Source: Verrucomicrobium sp. BvORR034 (GTDB lineage: Bacteria > Verrucomicrobiota > Verrucomicrobiia > Verrucomicrobiales > Verrucomicrobiaceae). From it: a stretch of DNA of 64,000 nucleotides. The notes under the pieces are model-generated. The model worked only from the letters and a program-made list of their open reading frames with translations. It made no database searches and was not told the DNA's origin. The position numbers and the translations under genes are program-made. Where the stretch lies: assembly GCF_000739635.1 (NCBI RefSeq), contig NZ_BATQ01000082.1, forward strand, positions 1 to 64,000, read 5' to 3'. Below, one piece after another: positions 7,385 through 17,196 of the stretch. Position 1 is the stretch's first letter, and the number at the start of each line of letters is the position of its first letter.

Positions 7385-10300
7385 ATGCCCATGCGCTCTC
7401 GATTTGTTCTGCTGTTCCTCTCTGTTCCAGGCTGGCTGGGATGCGCGGTGTTTGCGCTCCTCTCCACAATCGTCGCCCATTCCGCAGATCCAAAAGCAAA
7501 AGCAGCAGACGCAGAACCGCCCGTGGCCCAGTGGAAATTCGAGGGCGGGGATGGACTGGGGGTGTGGCAGGGGAAGGGCTCTCGCCAGGTGCCGGGCCCG
7601 CAGGGGCCGGGGTATCCGACGTTTGCGGCAGGCAACCGGGCGATGGAGCTGGCTGGGCAGGATGCGGCGTTGGTGGTGCCAGACATGCCGGAGCTGCGAT
7701 TTCAAAAGGGCAACTCCATCACGATCGAGATGTGGGTGAAGGTGCGCAAGATCCGCGACGGACAGATCGTGCATCTCATGGGCAAAGGGCGCAATGGAAC
7801 CAGGGAGTTTGGCGACAACAACCAAAACTACGGGCTGCGACTGAGAGGTGGGCAGGGGAGTGCGGCGATCGGGTTTATCTTCACCAGTGCCGCGGCGGAC
7901 GGGCAGGCGGCCAAGTGGCACCGCTGGTGGAGCAACGCGACGTTTCAGACCGACACAGGATGGCATCACCTCGCGGTGACTTACACGTTTGGCAAAAAGG
8001 ACAGCCTGCGGGGATACATTGACGGCGTGGAGGTCAAGGGCGCCTGGGATCTGGGCGGTGCGACCGATGCGGGGCCGGTGCGCGATGGCGATACGCTGGT
8101 CATTGGCACCGGATACACGCGCGGCACGGCGGAGACGCTGGATGGCTGGCTGGACGAGGTGGCCATCCATCGCACCGCGCTGTCTGCGGCCACCTTGAAA
8201 ACGCGCTTCGCGGTGGCTCCGGCACCGGCTCCAGAGATCGATCGCAGCAAGCTGCCGGGCGGACGAGTGCTGGTGGAGCTGTGCGAGAAAGGCGTGCCCC
8301 AGAAGCCCATGTGGCCCGCGGAATCGCCTGTCGCGACGGAGTCATATGTCGAGGAGGTGTTCGGCTTCTCCGAGCTGCCGCAATACTATGTGGCGACCGG
8401 CGTGCGCGGGGATCGCGCGGCGACCTTTATGCTGCGTGCTTCAGCGATGGTGCGGCTGCCGAAGGGTAAAAACCGGCTGCTGCTCCGCGGGCTGGGTGCC
8501 GCCCGGTTGTTCATCGATGGCCAGGAGGTGTTGAAGACGCCATTTCCGCAGCGCGACCGGGCAGGCTATGCCCCTCTGACAGATCAGGACAGCTATCTGG
8601 AGCTCGGCCCCGATTTCCGCTTCGCGCCGCCGGGAAACAGCGAGGTGACGGGCACCTTCACCGGTGATGGTGAAGAGCGCATGGTGGTGTTGGAGACGGT
8701 GGTGGGCGGTGGCTCCGCGGGCAATCCCTTCAGGCCGGAGTTAGGGGAGACGGTGGTGGCCGTTTGTCCAGAGGGAGACACCACCTGGTCTCTGCTGTCC
8801 CCTGGTTCGCGGCAAGTACCCTACACCGACGCGGGCTGGGCGGCCTACGAGGCGGAACGGAGCGCCCACTTCGTGAAGGTGAATGCCGAGGCACGCGCAG
8901 CGCGACGCCACGAGCATGCGCCCTACTGGAATGCACGACGGGATGCCGCGGCTAAGTGGCTGGCTGCCACGCCAGAAGTGCCGGTGCCGGATCTGCCGCC
9001 GGGGTTCCCCATGCACAATACGATTGATCGGTTCCTCGCGGCACGCATCGCCGGGATCGCGGAGGATCGCTCCGCCACACCGGCTGACGGGGTGGACTAC
9101 TACCGCGATGTGCAGCCGATCTTGGAGGCCAAATGCTACAGTTGTCATCAGGGTGGCAGTGCCAAAGGCAAGCTGGGGCTGGACACGCTCGCGGCAGCGC
9201 TGAAGGGCGGCAAATCCGACGGCCCGGCCATCGTGCCAGGCAAGCCTGCGGAGAGTGCCTTGTTCATCCGTGCGACAGCGGATCCGGATGAAATCATGCC
9301 CCCAGAGGGCAAAGGCGAGCCGCTCAATCGTGCGGAGCTGGCAACCCTGGAGCGCTGGATTGCCGAAGGGGCACACTGGCCGGACTTGCGCTTTTCCACG
9401 CTGAAGATGACGCCGCTTGCCGACGATCTGACGTTTCTCCGCCGCGTGACGCTCGATACGGTGGGCCTGGTGCCGAGCGAGAAGGAGGTTCGCGACTTCA
9501 CCGCGGATGAGTCGCCAGACCGGCGTGCGAAGGTGATCGATCGTCTGCTGGCGGACCCTCGCTGGGCGGATCGCTGGATGGGCTACTGGCAGGATGTGCT
9601 GGCGGAGAATCCTAATCTCCTGAACCCTACACTGAACAACACGGGGCCGTTCCGCTGGTGGATCTACGAGTCACTTCTGGATGACAAGCCGATGGACCTG
9701 TTCGTGACGGAGCTGATCCGCATGGAAGGCAGCAGACTCTTTGGCGGACCAGCGGGGTTCGGCATGGCTTCGCAAAATGATGTGCCGATGGCGCAGAAGG
9801 CCATGATCGTGAGCAGCGCCTTTCTGGGGGTGGAGATGAAGTGTGCCCGGTGCCACGATTCCCCGGCCAACCTGACCAAGCAGCAGGATCTTTTCGAGCT
9901 GGCGGCGATGATGGGGAGAAAGCCGATCAAACTGCCGGAGACGAGCAGTGTGCCGCTGGACAGGATTCATCAGAGTGGGCGTGAACCGCTCATCAAGGTC
10001 ACGCTCAAGCCGGGCAGCACCGTGGAGCCCAAGTGGCCGCTGGGCCAGATGAGTTCCGAGAGCGCGGCGGCCTCGCTGGCGATGAAGCCGGATGATTCGC
10101 GCGACCGGCTGGCGGCACTGCTCACCGCGCCGCAGAACACCCGCTTTGCCCAGGTGGTGGTGAACCGCTTCTGGCAGCAGCTCATGGGGCGCGGCATCGT
10201 GGAACCGGTCGAGGACTGGGAGAAGGGGAGGCCTTCGCATCCCGAGCTGCTGGAGTGGTTGGCGCGTGAGTTTGTGCGCTCTGGCTACAGCGCGAAGGCG

Positions 10301-11122
10301 ATCCAGCGTCTCATCCTGAACTCGCACGCCTACCAGCGGCAGGTGGATCCCATGCTGGCTGCCCAGGAGCCCCTCTTTGTCTCGCCTGCGCCACGCCGAC
10401 TGGCAGCAGAGCAGATTGTTGATTCCCTGTTCACCGCCACGGGCAAGCCCTTTGCGCTTGAGGAGATGAGCCTGGACGTTGATGGCGACCGTCGAGCGGA
10501 TTTCGCACTGGCGCTGGGCAAGCCGCGCCGTGCCTGGATGCTGGCCTCCACTTCGAATGAGCGTGACCGCCCGAGCCTCATGCTGCCGCGCATTCAGGCG
10601 GTGGCAGATGTCTTGGAGATCTTTGGCTGGCGGGGAGCTCGCGTGGACCCGGTCAGCAAGCGGGAGACGGCGCCCAATGTCTTGCAACCCGCGATCATCT
10701 CGAACGGCACCGTGGGGGGCTGGCTGACGCGGCTCAGTGATGATCATGCACTCACGCAACTGGCGATGGAAGATCAACCCGTGGATGCGCTGGTGGAGCG
10801 GCTCTTTCTGCGATTGCTCACCCGCAAGCCTTCGGCGGAAGAGCGCACCCTCTATGTCTCTCTGCTAACGGCGGGTTATGCGGAACGCATAGTTCCTGTG
10901 GAAAAACTTCCCAGAGCAACCCCGCCACCTCGCGTGCGTGAGAAATATGTTAGTTGGTCGAACCATGTGGATGCCGCAGCGAATGTGCTGCGCGAGAAGC
11001 ACGCCGAGCTGGCCCGCCGTGGCGATGCGCCTACCTCACGCCTGGAGGCTGACTGGCGGGGCCGCCTGGAAGATGTGGTGTGGGCATTGATCAATGCGCC
11101 GGGCTGGATCACCGCCCCTTGA
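7385..11122 (+). CDS. LamG / planctomycete cytochrome c / DUF1549-DUF1553 protein
   Basis: A 1245-residue exported protein. It has an N-terminal signal (to about residue 34) and a LamG/concanavalin-like lectin domain (about 50-275, IEMWVKV and [11 protein letters not shown]). A linker follows, then a single c-type haem site CYSCH at 584-588 in a planctomycete cytochrome c (PSCyt1) domain. DUF1549 (from about 670, with a second CARCH at 820-824) and DUF1553 (from about 890) complete it. Proteins with this domain set are thought to act at the cell surface in polysaccharide use or sulfatase-linked degradation; the exact reaction is unknown. It is the first gene of a co-directional run with a DUF1501 gene and a two-component system. 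A start two codons later (7391) is equally possible. Confidence 0.9.
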   Translation: MPMRSRFVLLFLSVPGWLGCAVFALLSTIVAHSADPKAKAADAEPPVAQWKFEGGDGLGVWQGKGSRQVPGPQGPGYPTFAAGNRAMELAGQDAALVVPDMPELRFQKGNSITIEMWVKVRKIRDGQIVHLMGKGRNGTREFGDNNQNYGLRLRGGQGSAAIGFIFTSAAADGQAAKWHRWWSNATFQTDTGWHHLAVTYTFGKKDSLRGYIDGVEVKGAWDLGGATDAGPVRDGDTLVIGTGYTRGTAETLDGWLDEVAIHRTALSAATLKTRFAVAPAPAPEIDRSKLPGGRVLVELCEKGVPQKPMWPAESPVATESYVEEVFGFSELPQYYVATGVRGDRAATFMLRASAMVRLPKGKNRLLLRGLGAARLFIDGQEVLKTPFPQRDRAGYAPLTDQDSYLELGPDFRFAPPGNSEVTGTFTGDGEERMVVLETVVGGGSAGNPFRPELGETVVAVCPEGDTTWSLLSPGSRQVPYTDAGWAAYEAERSAHFVKVNAEARAARRHEHAPYWNARRDAAAKWLAATPEVPVPDLPPGFPMHNTIDRFLAARIAGIAEDRSATPADGVDYYRDVQPILEAKCYSCHQGGSAKGKLGLDTLAAALKGGKSDGPAIVPGKPAESALFIRATADPDEIMPPEGKGEPLNRAELATLERWIAEGAHWPDLRFSTLKMTPLADDLTFLRRVTLDTVGLVPSEKEVRDFTADESPDRRAKVIDRLLADPRWADRWMGYWQDVLAENPNLLNPTLNNTGPFRWWIYESLLDDKPMDLFVTELIRMEGSRLFGGPAGFGMASQNDVPMAQKAMIVSSAFLGVEMKCARCHDSPANLTKQQDLFELAAMMGRKPIKLPETSSVPLDRIHQSGREPLIKVTLKPGSTVEPKWPLGQMSSESAAASLAMKPDDSRDRLAALLTAPQNTRFAQVVVNRFWQQLMGRGIVEPVEDWEKGRPSHPELLEWLAREFVRSGYSAKAIQRLILNSHAYQRQVDPMLAAQEPLFVSPAPRRLAAEQIVDSLFTATGKPFALEEMSLDVDGDRRADFALALGKPRRAWMLASTSNERDRPSLMLPRIQAVADVLEIFGWRGARVDPVSKRETAPNVLQPAIISNGTVGGWLTRLSDDHALTQLAMEDQPVDALVERLFLRLLTRKPSAEERTLYVSLLTAGYAERIVPVEKLPRATPPPRVREKYVSWSNHVDAAANVLREKHAELARRGDAPTSRLEADWRGRLEDVVWALINAPGWITAP

Positions 11123-11177
11123 TGCAGACACACACACATACACACACTCTCTTTCTTTTACTCCTTCCCCCTCGATC

Positions 11178-12473
11178 ATGAATACCACCTCAACCCGCCA
11201 CCTCAGCCGTCGCCGTTTTCTACAGCAGAGCGCCGCGTTCGCGGCCGCTCCCTTGTTGCCGGGCCTGATGAAGGCGGCCGCGCCGATGCCTGTGGGCAAA
11301 GCGGAACACTGCATCTTTATCTGGCTGGGCGGCGGCATGGCGCAAGTTGATACCTTTGACCCCAAACGTCGTGGTAACCCCAAGGCGTCGCCAAAAGTAG
11401 CAGGCTCGGATTACGCAGCGATCGACACCTCCGTGCCCGGCGTGCAGTTCACCGAGCATCTCCCCCAGCTCGCCCGTATGGCGGAGCGGATGACGGTGGT
11501 GCGTACGGTCAATCATCATGTGGTGGATGAGCACGCCTTCGCCACCAACCTGGTTCATACAGGGCGGATGATCAGCGGCACGGTGATCTATCCTTCCATC
11601 GGCTCCATCGTGGCCCAGCAACGCGGCGCGGCCGATCCGGACGTGCCTGCCTACATGCTCATGGGATTCCCTAGTGTGAGCCGGGGTCCGGGATTTCTCG
11701 GGGCGCGCCATGGCTATGTCTATCTCACGGACACGGAGTCTGGACCGGCGGGATTCACACGCCCTGAATGGGTGAACATGGATCGCACCGCGCGGCGGCA
11801 GGCCTTGCTGAAACCGTTGCTGGAAAAAGCGCCGGAGGGCACCATGGCCGGGGAATACGAAGAGGCGCAACGTGAAGCCTTGCGGCTGGCGGGACCGGGC
11901 TTCATGCGGCACTTCAAGCTCGATGAAGAGCCCGGTACCCTGCGGCAGCAGTACGGAGGCGAGTTCGGCCAGCGCTGCCTGCTGGCTCGGCGGCTGGTGC
12001 AGGCTGGAGTGCGCTTCATCGAGGTGTCGCAAAATCTGAATTTCATCAACGGCACCGGCTGGGACACGCACAACGAAGGTCAGATCAATCAGCACACGCT
12101 CATCCGTGATCTGGACACTGCCGTCTCTGCCTTGCTCCTGGATCTGGAGGAGAAGAAGCTGCTCGACAAGACCCTGGTCGTGATGGCCACAGAGTTTGGC
12201 CGCCCTCCAGAGTTCGACGGACGCGGTGGGCGTGGACATCAGGGCACCACCTTCAGCATGGTGCTGGCGGGTGGCGGATTGAAACACTGCGGCGCCTATG
12301 GCGTGACGGATGAGCTTTCTAAAAACATCGCGGAGAATCCGGTGTCGATCCCGGACTTTCACGCGACGATTCACGCGGCCATGGGCATCAATCCCCATCG
12401 GGCGCTGATGGACGGTTCGCGCCCCATCCCCATCACGGATGAAGGCAAACCTATTGCCTCGCTGTTCGGTTGA
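11178..12473 (+). CDS. DUF1501 family protein with Tat signal
   Basis: A 431-residue protein beginning with a twin-arginine signal ([11 protein letters not shown], then an Ala-rich stretch), so it is exported folded. The body has alkaline-phosphatase-superfamily-like DUF1501 features: [17 protein letters not shown] near the start, GWDTHNEG in the middle and [20 protein letters not shown] near the end. DUF1501 genes nearly always follow DUF1549/DUF1553 genes, as here, and the two are assumed to work together on sulfated or complex glycans. The 55-base gap holds a CA-rich simple repeat. The longer frame from 11094 begins inside the previous gene and is rejected. Confidence 0.9.
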   Translation: MNTTSTRHLSRRRFLQQSAAFAAAPLLPGLMKAAAPMPVGKAEHCIFIWLGGGMAQVDTFDPKRRGNPKASPKVAGSDYAAIDTSVPGVQFTEHLPQLARMAERMTVVRTVNHHVVDEHAFATNLVHTGRMISGTVIYPSIGSIVAQQRGAADPDVPAYMLMGFPSVSRGPGFLGARHGYVYLTDTESGPAGFTRPEWVNMDRTARRQALLKPLLEKAPEGTMAGEYEEAQREALRLAGPGFMRHFKLDEEPGTLRQQYGGEFGQRCLLARRLVQAGVRFIEVSQNLNFINGTGWDTHNEGQINQHTLIRDLDTAVSALLLDLEEKKLLDKTLVVMATEFGRPPEFDGRGGRGHQGTTFSMVLAGGGLKHCGAYGVTDELSKNIAENPVSIPDFHATIHAAMGINPHRALMDGSRPIPITDEGKPIASLFG

Positions 12474-12489
12474 TGTGTAGAGTGCCTGA

Positions 12490-14586
12490 ATGCCTCCGCG
12501 CCCCTGCATGATCGCAATCCGCCTGCCAGCCTTGAGCTGGCTGGCCGTGCTGGGAAGCAGTCTGGTGTGCGCGATGGCGTTCGGCGTGGAGACGCCCTTG
12601 AGAACCGCTCTGGAGGTGCGGTCACTGTCGCCGGAGGAAGCGGAAAAAGAGCTGCCCGTGGCGCTGCAGGGGACGGTGATCTTTGTGGACCCGCGAGGAT
12701 CGGTGCTCGTCCAGGACAAGACGGCGGGAACGTTCTTTCGCGGCTCAGACGTGATGTCGCTGCGGGTGGGGGATGAAGTGGGGGTTCGAGGTGTCACCTC
12801 GCCGGGCATGTATCTGCCGGGCATCCAAAAAGCCACTTTTGAAAAGCTGGGGCATGGGGCGACGCCACCTGCTGCCCTGGTGTCCTACGCTGATCTGCTC
12901 TCCGGCCGCTATCACTACCAACTGGTGGCGGCGGAAGGCATCGTGCAGTCCGTGACGGCCAGTGGAGACGGGGATCACACGATCCTTCACCTGGCGATGG
13001 ATCAGGACCTGCTGGAGGTGGATGTCTACGCGCCGCCGAAGGAAAGGCATCTGCTGGTGGACAGCCGGGTGCGAATCGAAGGGCTGGCCGCCGGGACGAT
13101 CAATCACCGGCGGCAGCTCCTCCAGCCCATCTTGTGGTTGCAGGACTGGAGCTGGCTCAAGGTGTTGAAGGCTGCTCCTCCCGTGCAGGATGTGCCGACC
13201 ATCTCCGCCAGCAAGCTGCTGGCCTTCAGAGTGGTGGGTCAGAACGGACATCGCGTACGCGTCGCGGGCACGGTCGTCGCTGCCTTTTCAGACGGCACGG
13301 TCTTTATTCGCGATGGGACGACGGCGCTCGGTCTGCAACTTCACCCACCCATTTCGTTGAGTGCAGGCGCATGGATCGAAGCCGTCGGCTTTCCGAAGAT
13401 ACAGCGCTTTGGCGCATCCCTGGTCAACACGCACCTCATTCGACAGGGGCCTGGGCCAGAACCTCCCGCGATTGAGTCGAGCCTGACCGATCTCTTGAAC
13501 GGTGCGCATGACAACGATCTGGTCGCTGTGACCGCGACTCTCACCGGCAGCTTCAGAGCGGAGGAGGGGCAGGTGCTGGTGCTGCAGGAGGGCGGCATCA
13601 CCTTTCGCGTCTCGGCACCGCTGCTGGAGCATGAGCCGCCAGTCGGCACACGCGTACGTGTCACCGGAATTTGCCAGGTGGACTCTATCAAGATGACTCC
13701 TTCAGGCATCCAGTCAGTGCCACGTACGGTAAGCCTGCGCTGCCGCCGTGCTGATGACGTGGCGGTGCTCAACTCGCCCTCATGGTGGACGGTGCGGCGG
13801 TTGGCCCTGGTGGTGGGCGTGCTGCTGTTCGCGATGGGGCTGGCGGGGCTGTGGATCACGGTGCTACGGCGTCAGGTGCGGCGTCAGACGACGGCATTGC
13901 GCTGGCGGATCGAGCGCGAAGCCGCGCATGATGAGCGGCAGCGGATCGCGCGTGAGTTTCATGATACCCTGGAGCAGGGACTCACCGGGCTGCTGCTGCG
14001 GCTCGAGGCCGTGCAGGCACATGGTGTCAATGAAAAAGGGGATCACCTGCTGCGCGCCTCTCGCGGCCTGGTCTCGCAGATGCAGGTGGAGACGCGCAGC
14101 CTGGTCTCCGAGTTGCGCGTGCCTTCCCAGGAAAACGCGGACCTCGTGGCGGCGTTGCAGGCCATCGTGGACGAGCACCCTCTGGGCTGTGGTCCCGTTC
14201 TGAAACTGGAAGCCAGCGCCCCCATGCCTCCACTTCCATCCCGCACCGTTCATCATCTGCGCATGATCGCGCGAGAGGGGGTGACCAATGCGCTGAAACA
14301 CGCCCGCGCGGGCTGCATCCGCCTCGCTCTGGCAGTGGAAGGGAGCCGCTTGCGGATGACTATCGCGGACGATGGACAAGGCTTTGACTCCGAGGCGCTG
14401 CACGGCGGACAAACGGGACACTTCGGCTGCATTGGGATTGAGGAGCGTTGCGCAAAGTTCGGCGGTATCGCCCTCTGGCGTTCCGCATCAGGGCAGGGCA
14501 CCACCCTGGAGATCGAACTGACGCTGGAAACCTCCGCCGCGGCTGCCCATGGGCACGCCGCCAAACATTTGCTGCTCCATTCATGA
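12490..14586 (+). CDS. Membrane sensor histidine kinase (NarL-type, HisKA_3)
   Basis: A 698-residue kinase. After a signal/anchor at the N-terminus come about 400 periplasmic residues with roughly three repeats of an OB-fold-like pattern (for example GTVIFVDPRGSVLVQD). One transmembrane helix follows (LALVVGVLLFAMGLAGLWIT, about 438-457), then a HisKA_3 dimerisation domain with phospho-acceptor His491 in REFHDTLEQG. The HATPase_c domain has an N box TNALKHA and a G box DDGQGFD. An alternative start at 12508 gives a tighter signal peptide. Its stop overlaps the start of the response regulator by 4 bases. The unusual sensor domain and its position after the DUF1549/DUF1501 genes suggest it senses their substrate or cell-surface state. 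Confidence 0.9.
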   Translation: MPPRPCMIAIRLPALSWLAVLGSSLVCAMAFGVETPLRTALEVRSLSPEEAEKELPVALQGTVIFVDPRGSVLVQDKTAGTFFRGSDVMSLRVGDEVGVRGVTSPGMYLPGIQKATFEKLGHGATPPAALVSYADLLSGRYHYQLVAAEGIVQSVTASGDGDHTILHLAMDQDLLEVDVYAPPKERHLLVDSRVRIEGLAAGTINHRRQLLQPILWLQDWSWLKVLKAAPPVQDVPTISASKLLAFRVVGQNGHRVRVAGTVVAAFSDGTVFIRDGTTALGLQLHPPISLSAGAWIEAVGFPKIQRFGASLVNTHLIRQGPGPEPPAIESSLTDLLNGAHDNDLVAVTATLTGSFRAEEGQVLVLQEGGITFRVSAPLLEHEPPVGTRVRVTGICQVDSIKMTPSGIQSVPRTVSLRCRRADDVAVLNSPSWWTVRRLALVVGVLLFAMGLAGLWITVLRRQVRRQTTALRWRIEREAAHDERQRIAREFHDTLEQGLTGLLLRLEAVQAHGVNEKGDHLLRASRGLVSQMQVETRSLVSELRVPSQENADLVAALQAIVDEHPLGCGPVLKLEASAPMPPLPSRTVHHLRMIAREGVTNALKHARAGCIRLALAVEGSRLRMTIADDGQGFDSEALHGGQTGHFGCIGIEERCAKFGGIALWRSASGQGTTLEIELTLETSAAAAHGHAAKHLLLHS

Positions 14587-15206
14587 CCACTCCGCTGACC
14601 GTTCTCATTGTCGATGATCATTTCGTCGTGCGGAGCGGTCTGGCCGCGGCGCTCGAGGTTGAGAGCGACGTCAAGGTCGTCGGCGAAGCGAAGCGTGGAG
14701 AAGACGCGCTGGAGGTGTACCAGCTCCGGCGGCCTGGTGTGGTGCTGATGGATCTGCAACTGCCTGGGATCACCGGCGTGCAGGCCACAGCCGTACTGCG
14801 GGCTCATGATCCACAGGCCCGCATCCTGGTTTACTCCACCTTTGCCCACGATGACGAAGTGCAGATGGCGCTGGACGCCGGGGCGGCGGGCTATCTACAG
14901 AAGACTGCCTCTCGCGACGAGCTGCTGACGGCGCTGCGGCGGGTGGCCGCGGGCGGAAGCTATCTTTCGCCTGAACTGGCGCAACGCCTGGCGGATCTGC
15001 GCCTGTGCGTCGGGATCTCCATGCGTGAGCGGGAGATCCTGGAACTGATCGCGAAAGGACACGCGAACAAACAGATCGCCGCATTGTTTGCCATCTCCGA
15101 AGACACGGTGAAACGCCATGTGAGCCACATCCTCGAGAAACTCGGTGTGCATGACCGCGCGCAGGCCACTGCGGAAGCCATCCGGCGTGGGATTGTGAGA
15201 GTCTGA
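14583..15206 (+). CDS. NarL/LuxR-family response regulator
   Basis: A 207-residue protein with a receiver domain: acidic pair D11-D12, phospho-acceptor D57 in VVLMDLQLPG and a conserved lysine in YLQKTAS. A LuxR-type helix-turn-helix follows: MREREILELIAKGHANKQIA, then SEDTVKRHVSHILEKLGV. It is translationally coupled to the kinase at 12490-14586 by an ATGA overlap and is its obvious partner. Phosphorylation should let it bind DNA as a dimer; targets are probably the upstream DUF1549/DUF1501 genes, but no operator is evident. Confidence 0.95.
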   Translation: MTTPLTVLIVDDHFVVRSGLAAALEVESDVKVVGEAKRGEDALEVYQLRRPGVVLMDLQLPGITGVQATAVLRAHDPQARILVYSTFAHDDEVQMALDAGAAGYLQKTASRDELLTALRRVAAGGSYLSPELAQRLADLRLCVGISMREREILELIAKGHANKQIAALFAISEDTVKRHVSHILEKLGVHDRAQATAEAIRRGIVRV

Positions 15207-15418
15207 TCCCGACCTCGTCCTTGCGGACGGTTATCCAGGTCTCACGAGCACTTGGGTATGCCGTCAGAGGTGATGAGAAATGCCGGGAAATTGCAGCAAT
15301 GGATTTTGTCAAGGGACCAGGTGTCCCCAAATGGTGCATGATGAGAGGGAGACGGGGTGGGGTGGTTTTGCCATGATCTTGATCAATATCAAGCAGTGCT
15401 TCCACTCCAAAGCGTTCT

Positions 15419-16288
15419 ATGAAACTATCTTTTGCGACCTTGAAAACGGCCAGACCGGCCACATCACGATTCTCCGGTGGAATGAAGGGCAAAGGCTCCT
15501 TCTGCCTGACGTTGCTGGCTCTGGCGTGTCTTGTGGTACCGGCTCAGTCTGCGGTGACCCTTGGACTGTGGGATTTCAATAATGCGGCGGAGCTAAATTT
15601 CCTGAATACGGCACAGGGGGCTGGACCCTATGCTGGAAGCACCTACTCGAACGCTGCTGGTGCCGTACCCCATCTGACCGTATCGAGCCTCAGCGTGGGT
15701 TCGGGCTTGAGAACCAACGGTGGAGCAGGAACGATTAGCAGTGTCGGCACAGCGGTTTCGCCCAGCTACAACGGCGTCATGGGTGTAGGGGGCAGCAATC
15801 CGTATGTCTTTCCTTCAGCAGCGGCAGCGACAGCATCGCCCGCCGCCGCGATGACGGCGAGCGACTATTTCTCCGTCACGTTGACCCCTGAGAGCGGCTA
15901 CGCGCTTAACTTGACCGAGATCAGCTTCTACGCTTGGGCAAATCAAACCAACACGTCAGGCAGCTATACCTATTTTGTGCAGAGCAGCGCGACGGGCAGC
16001 ACCATCCTTGGCACCACGACCAAAGCCTACAATACTACGGGCGCGGTGGTGGACAATAGCACCGCGCCATCCTCCTCCAATCTCTACTCCTTTGACCTGA
16101 GCGCCTACTCGGCTGATCTGATGAACGTCAGCACCCCGATCACGTTCACCGTAGGCGTGTACTCAACGACCAACGGCAGCCTGCGTCTCGACAGTCTTCA
16201 GATTCAGGGAGACGTCGTTCCCGAACCCTCCCGGGCTCTCCTCCTCGGCGTGGCCCTGGGCTGCTGCCTGCTGCGCCGCCGTCGTTGA
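15419..16288 (+). CDS. PEP-CTERM sorted secreted protein
   Basis: A 289-residue protein with a signal peptide (hydrophobic core about residues 29-43, cleavage after AQSA) and a C-terminal PEP-CTERM tail: VPEPS, a hydrophobic helix, then a terminal run of four arginines. Such tails are cut by exosortase and the proteins go to the cell surface or into exopolymer. The body is rich in Ser, Thr, Asn and Gly and looks like a beta-sandwich adhesin. A start at 15482 (MKGKGSF) gives a more standard signal length. It lies alone between the response regulator and the GntR gene. No exosortase gene is in the window. Confidence 0.85.
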   Translation: MKLSFATLKTARPATSRFSGGMKGKGSFCLTLLALACLVVPAQSAVTLGLWDFNNAAELNFLNTAQGAGPYAGSTYSNAAGAVPHLTVSSLSVGSGLRTNGGAGTISSVGTAVSPSYNGVMGVGGSNPYVFPSAAAATASPAAAMTASDYFSVTLTPESGYALNLTEISFYAWANQTNTSGSYTYFVQSSATGSTILGTTTKAYNTTGAVVDNSTAPSSSNLYSFDLSAYSADLMNVSTPITFTVGVYSTTNGSLRLDSLQIQGDVVPEPSRALLLGVALGCCLLRRRR

Positions 16289-16377
16289 GGGCTGGCTAGG
16301 TCGATGATCTCCCTTTTGGCCCTCCTGACGTGGGTCCGGTTGCCGTGCTCCCCACTTTTTTCACCTTTCCGCCAAAA

Positions 16378-16391
16378 AAGTGTCGACACTT
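16378..16391. promoter_or_regulatory. Operator 1 for the GntR regulator
   Basis: A perfect 14-bp palindrome, AAGTGTCGACACTT. A second copy of its 12-bp core is centred 32 bp downstream, about three helical turns away, so two dimers could bind the same face. Confidence 0.75.
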
Positions 16392-16410
16392 TGCGTCACT
16401 TTGTATTTAT

Positions 16411-16422
16411 AGTGTCGACACT
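16411..16422. promoter_or_regulatory. Operator 2 for the GntR regulator, next to its start codon
   Basis: A perfect 12-bp palindrome, AGTGTCGACACT, ending 2 bases before the GntR start codon at 16425. Binding here would block expression of the regulator gene and of anything read through from it. Confidence 0.75.
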
Positions 16423-16424
16423 TA

Positions 16425-17174
16425 ATGACCCCCATGACAAAAAATCTGCCTCATCCCCGCCGCAATCTGGCCAATGAGATCGTGTCTGTGCTGCGTAGCG
16501 ACATCATCTCCGGCGTGATCAATCCTGGTGAAGCTCTCGCGGAACCGGTGCTGGCCAAGCGTTTTGGCGTCAGTCGCGCACCGGTGCGTGAGGCCATCAT
16601 CGAACTGGAACGTGCCGGCCTGGTACAGTTCGAGACGACGGGGAGAACTCGTGTGAGAACGCTGGAGGAAAAGGATCTGGCGGAGATTGTGGAAACCCGG
16701 ATCGCCCTGGAGTCGATGGGGGCCCGGCTTGCCGCGACTCACTGGGGGCCGGAACACACCCTGCGGGTGCAGCAATTCATCGCCGAGCAGGAGGCGGCCA
16801 CGACGGACTCAGAGTTCAGCCTGCTGGATATTGCCATGCATGAATACATCATGAAACGCAGCGGCAATGAGCGGCTGGTGGTACTTTGGCAATACATCCG
16901 CTGGCAGTTTGAAATGGCTCTGACGTACATTCACCGCCTGCAGATCAACACGGCGCACGACCTCCGCCGCTTCACCGTGGCGGGGCACTGGAAGGTGCTG
17001 GAGACACTGGCTGGTCGCAAGCCGGAGGCCGCAGCCAAAGTCATGGCGCAGCATATCATCGGCTCGCTGGAATGGTCCGTCACCGAGACGACGGAACACC
17101 CTCCCACGGCTGGCTCCGGTCCTCGTAAGGGTCATGTGGCGAAGATGAAAAAGGGGTCGAGCGCTTCCTCATAA
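16425..17174 (+). CDS. GntR/FadR-family transcriptional regulator (FCD domain)
   Basis: A 249-residue regulator. The N-terminal winged helix-turn-helix carries the GntR signature (ANEIVSVLRSDIISGVINPG, then LAKRFGVSRAPVREAIIELE). The C-terminal part (about 80-225) is all-helical like the FCD ligand-binding domain of the FadR subgroup, which senses small organic acids. It lies directly upstream of the DUF1549, DUF1501 and aldolase genes. Two palindromes overlap and precede its start, implying autoregulation and probably control of the downstream run. A sugar-acid ligand would fit the aldolase, but this is inference. A start at 16434 (MTKNLP) is also possible. Confidence 0.9.
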   Translation: MTPMTKNLPHPRRNLANEIVSVLRSDIISGVINPGEALAEPVLAKRFGVSRAPVREAIIELERAGLVQFETTGRTRVRTLEEKDLAEIVETRIALESMGARLAATHWGPEHTLRVQQFIAEQEAATTDSEFSLLDIAMHEYIMKRSGNERLVVLWQYIRWQFEMALTYIHRLQINTAHDLRRFTVAGHWKVLETLAGRKPEAAAKVMAQHIIGSLEWSVTETTEHPPTAGSGPRKGHVAKMKKGSSASS

Positions 17175-17196
17175 GTCTGACCTGGTAACACCATGC

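Noticed and set aside
7057-7686. Long minus-strand frames over the 98-bp repeats and the start of the LamG gene
   Set aside because: They are low-complexity translations of the repeat (recurring EPSRFL-type phrases) and overlap the real gene.
11128-11165. CA/CT-rich simple repeat as a possible regulatory switch
   Set aside because: It lies between genes, is irregular and cannot change a reading frame that matters.
16204-16389. Minus-strand 61-residue frame over the PEP-CTERM tail
   Set aside because: It is antisense to the arginine-rich tail and has no start signal or domain.
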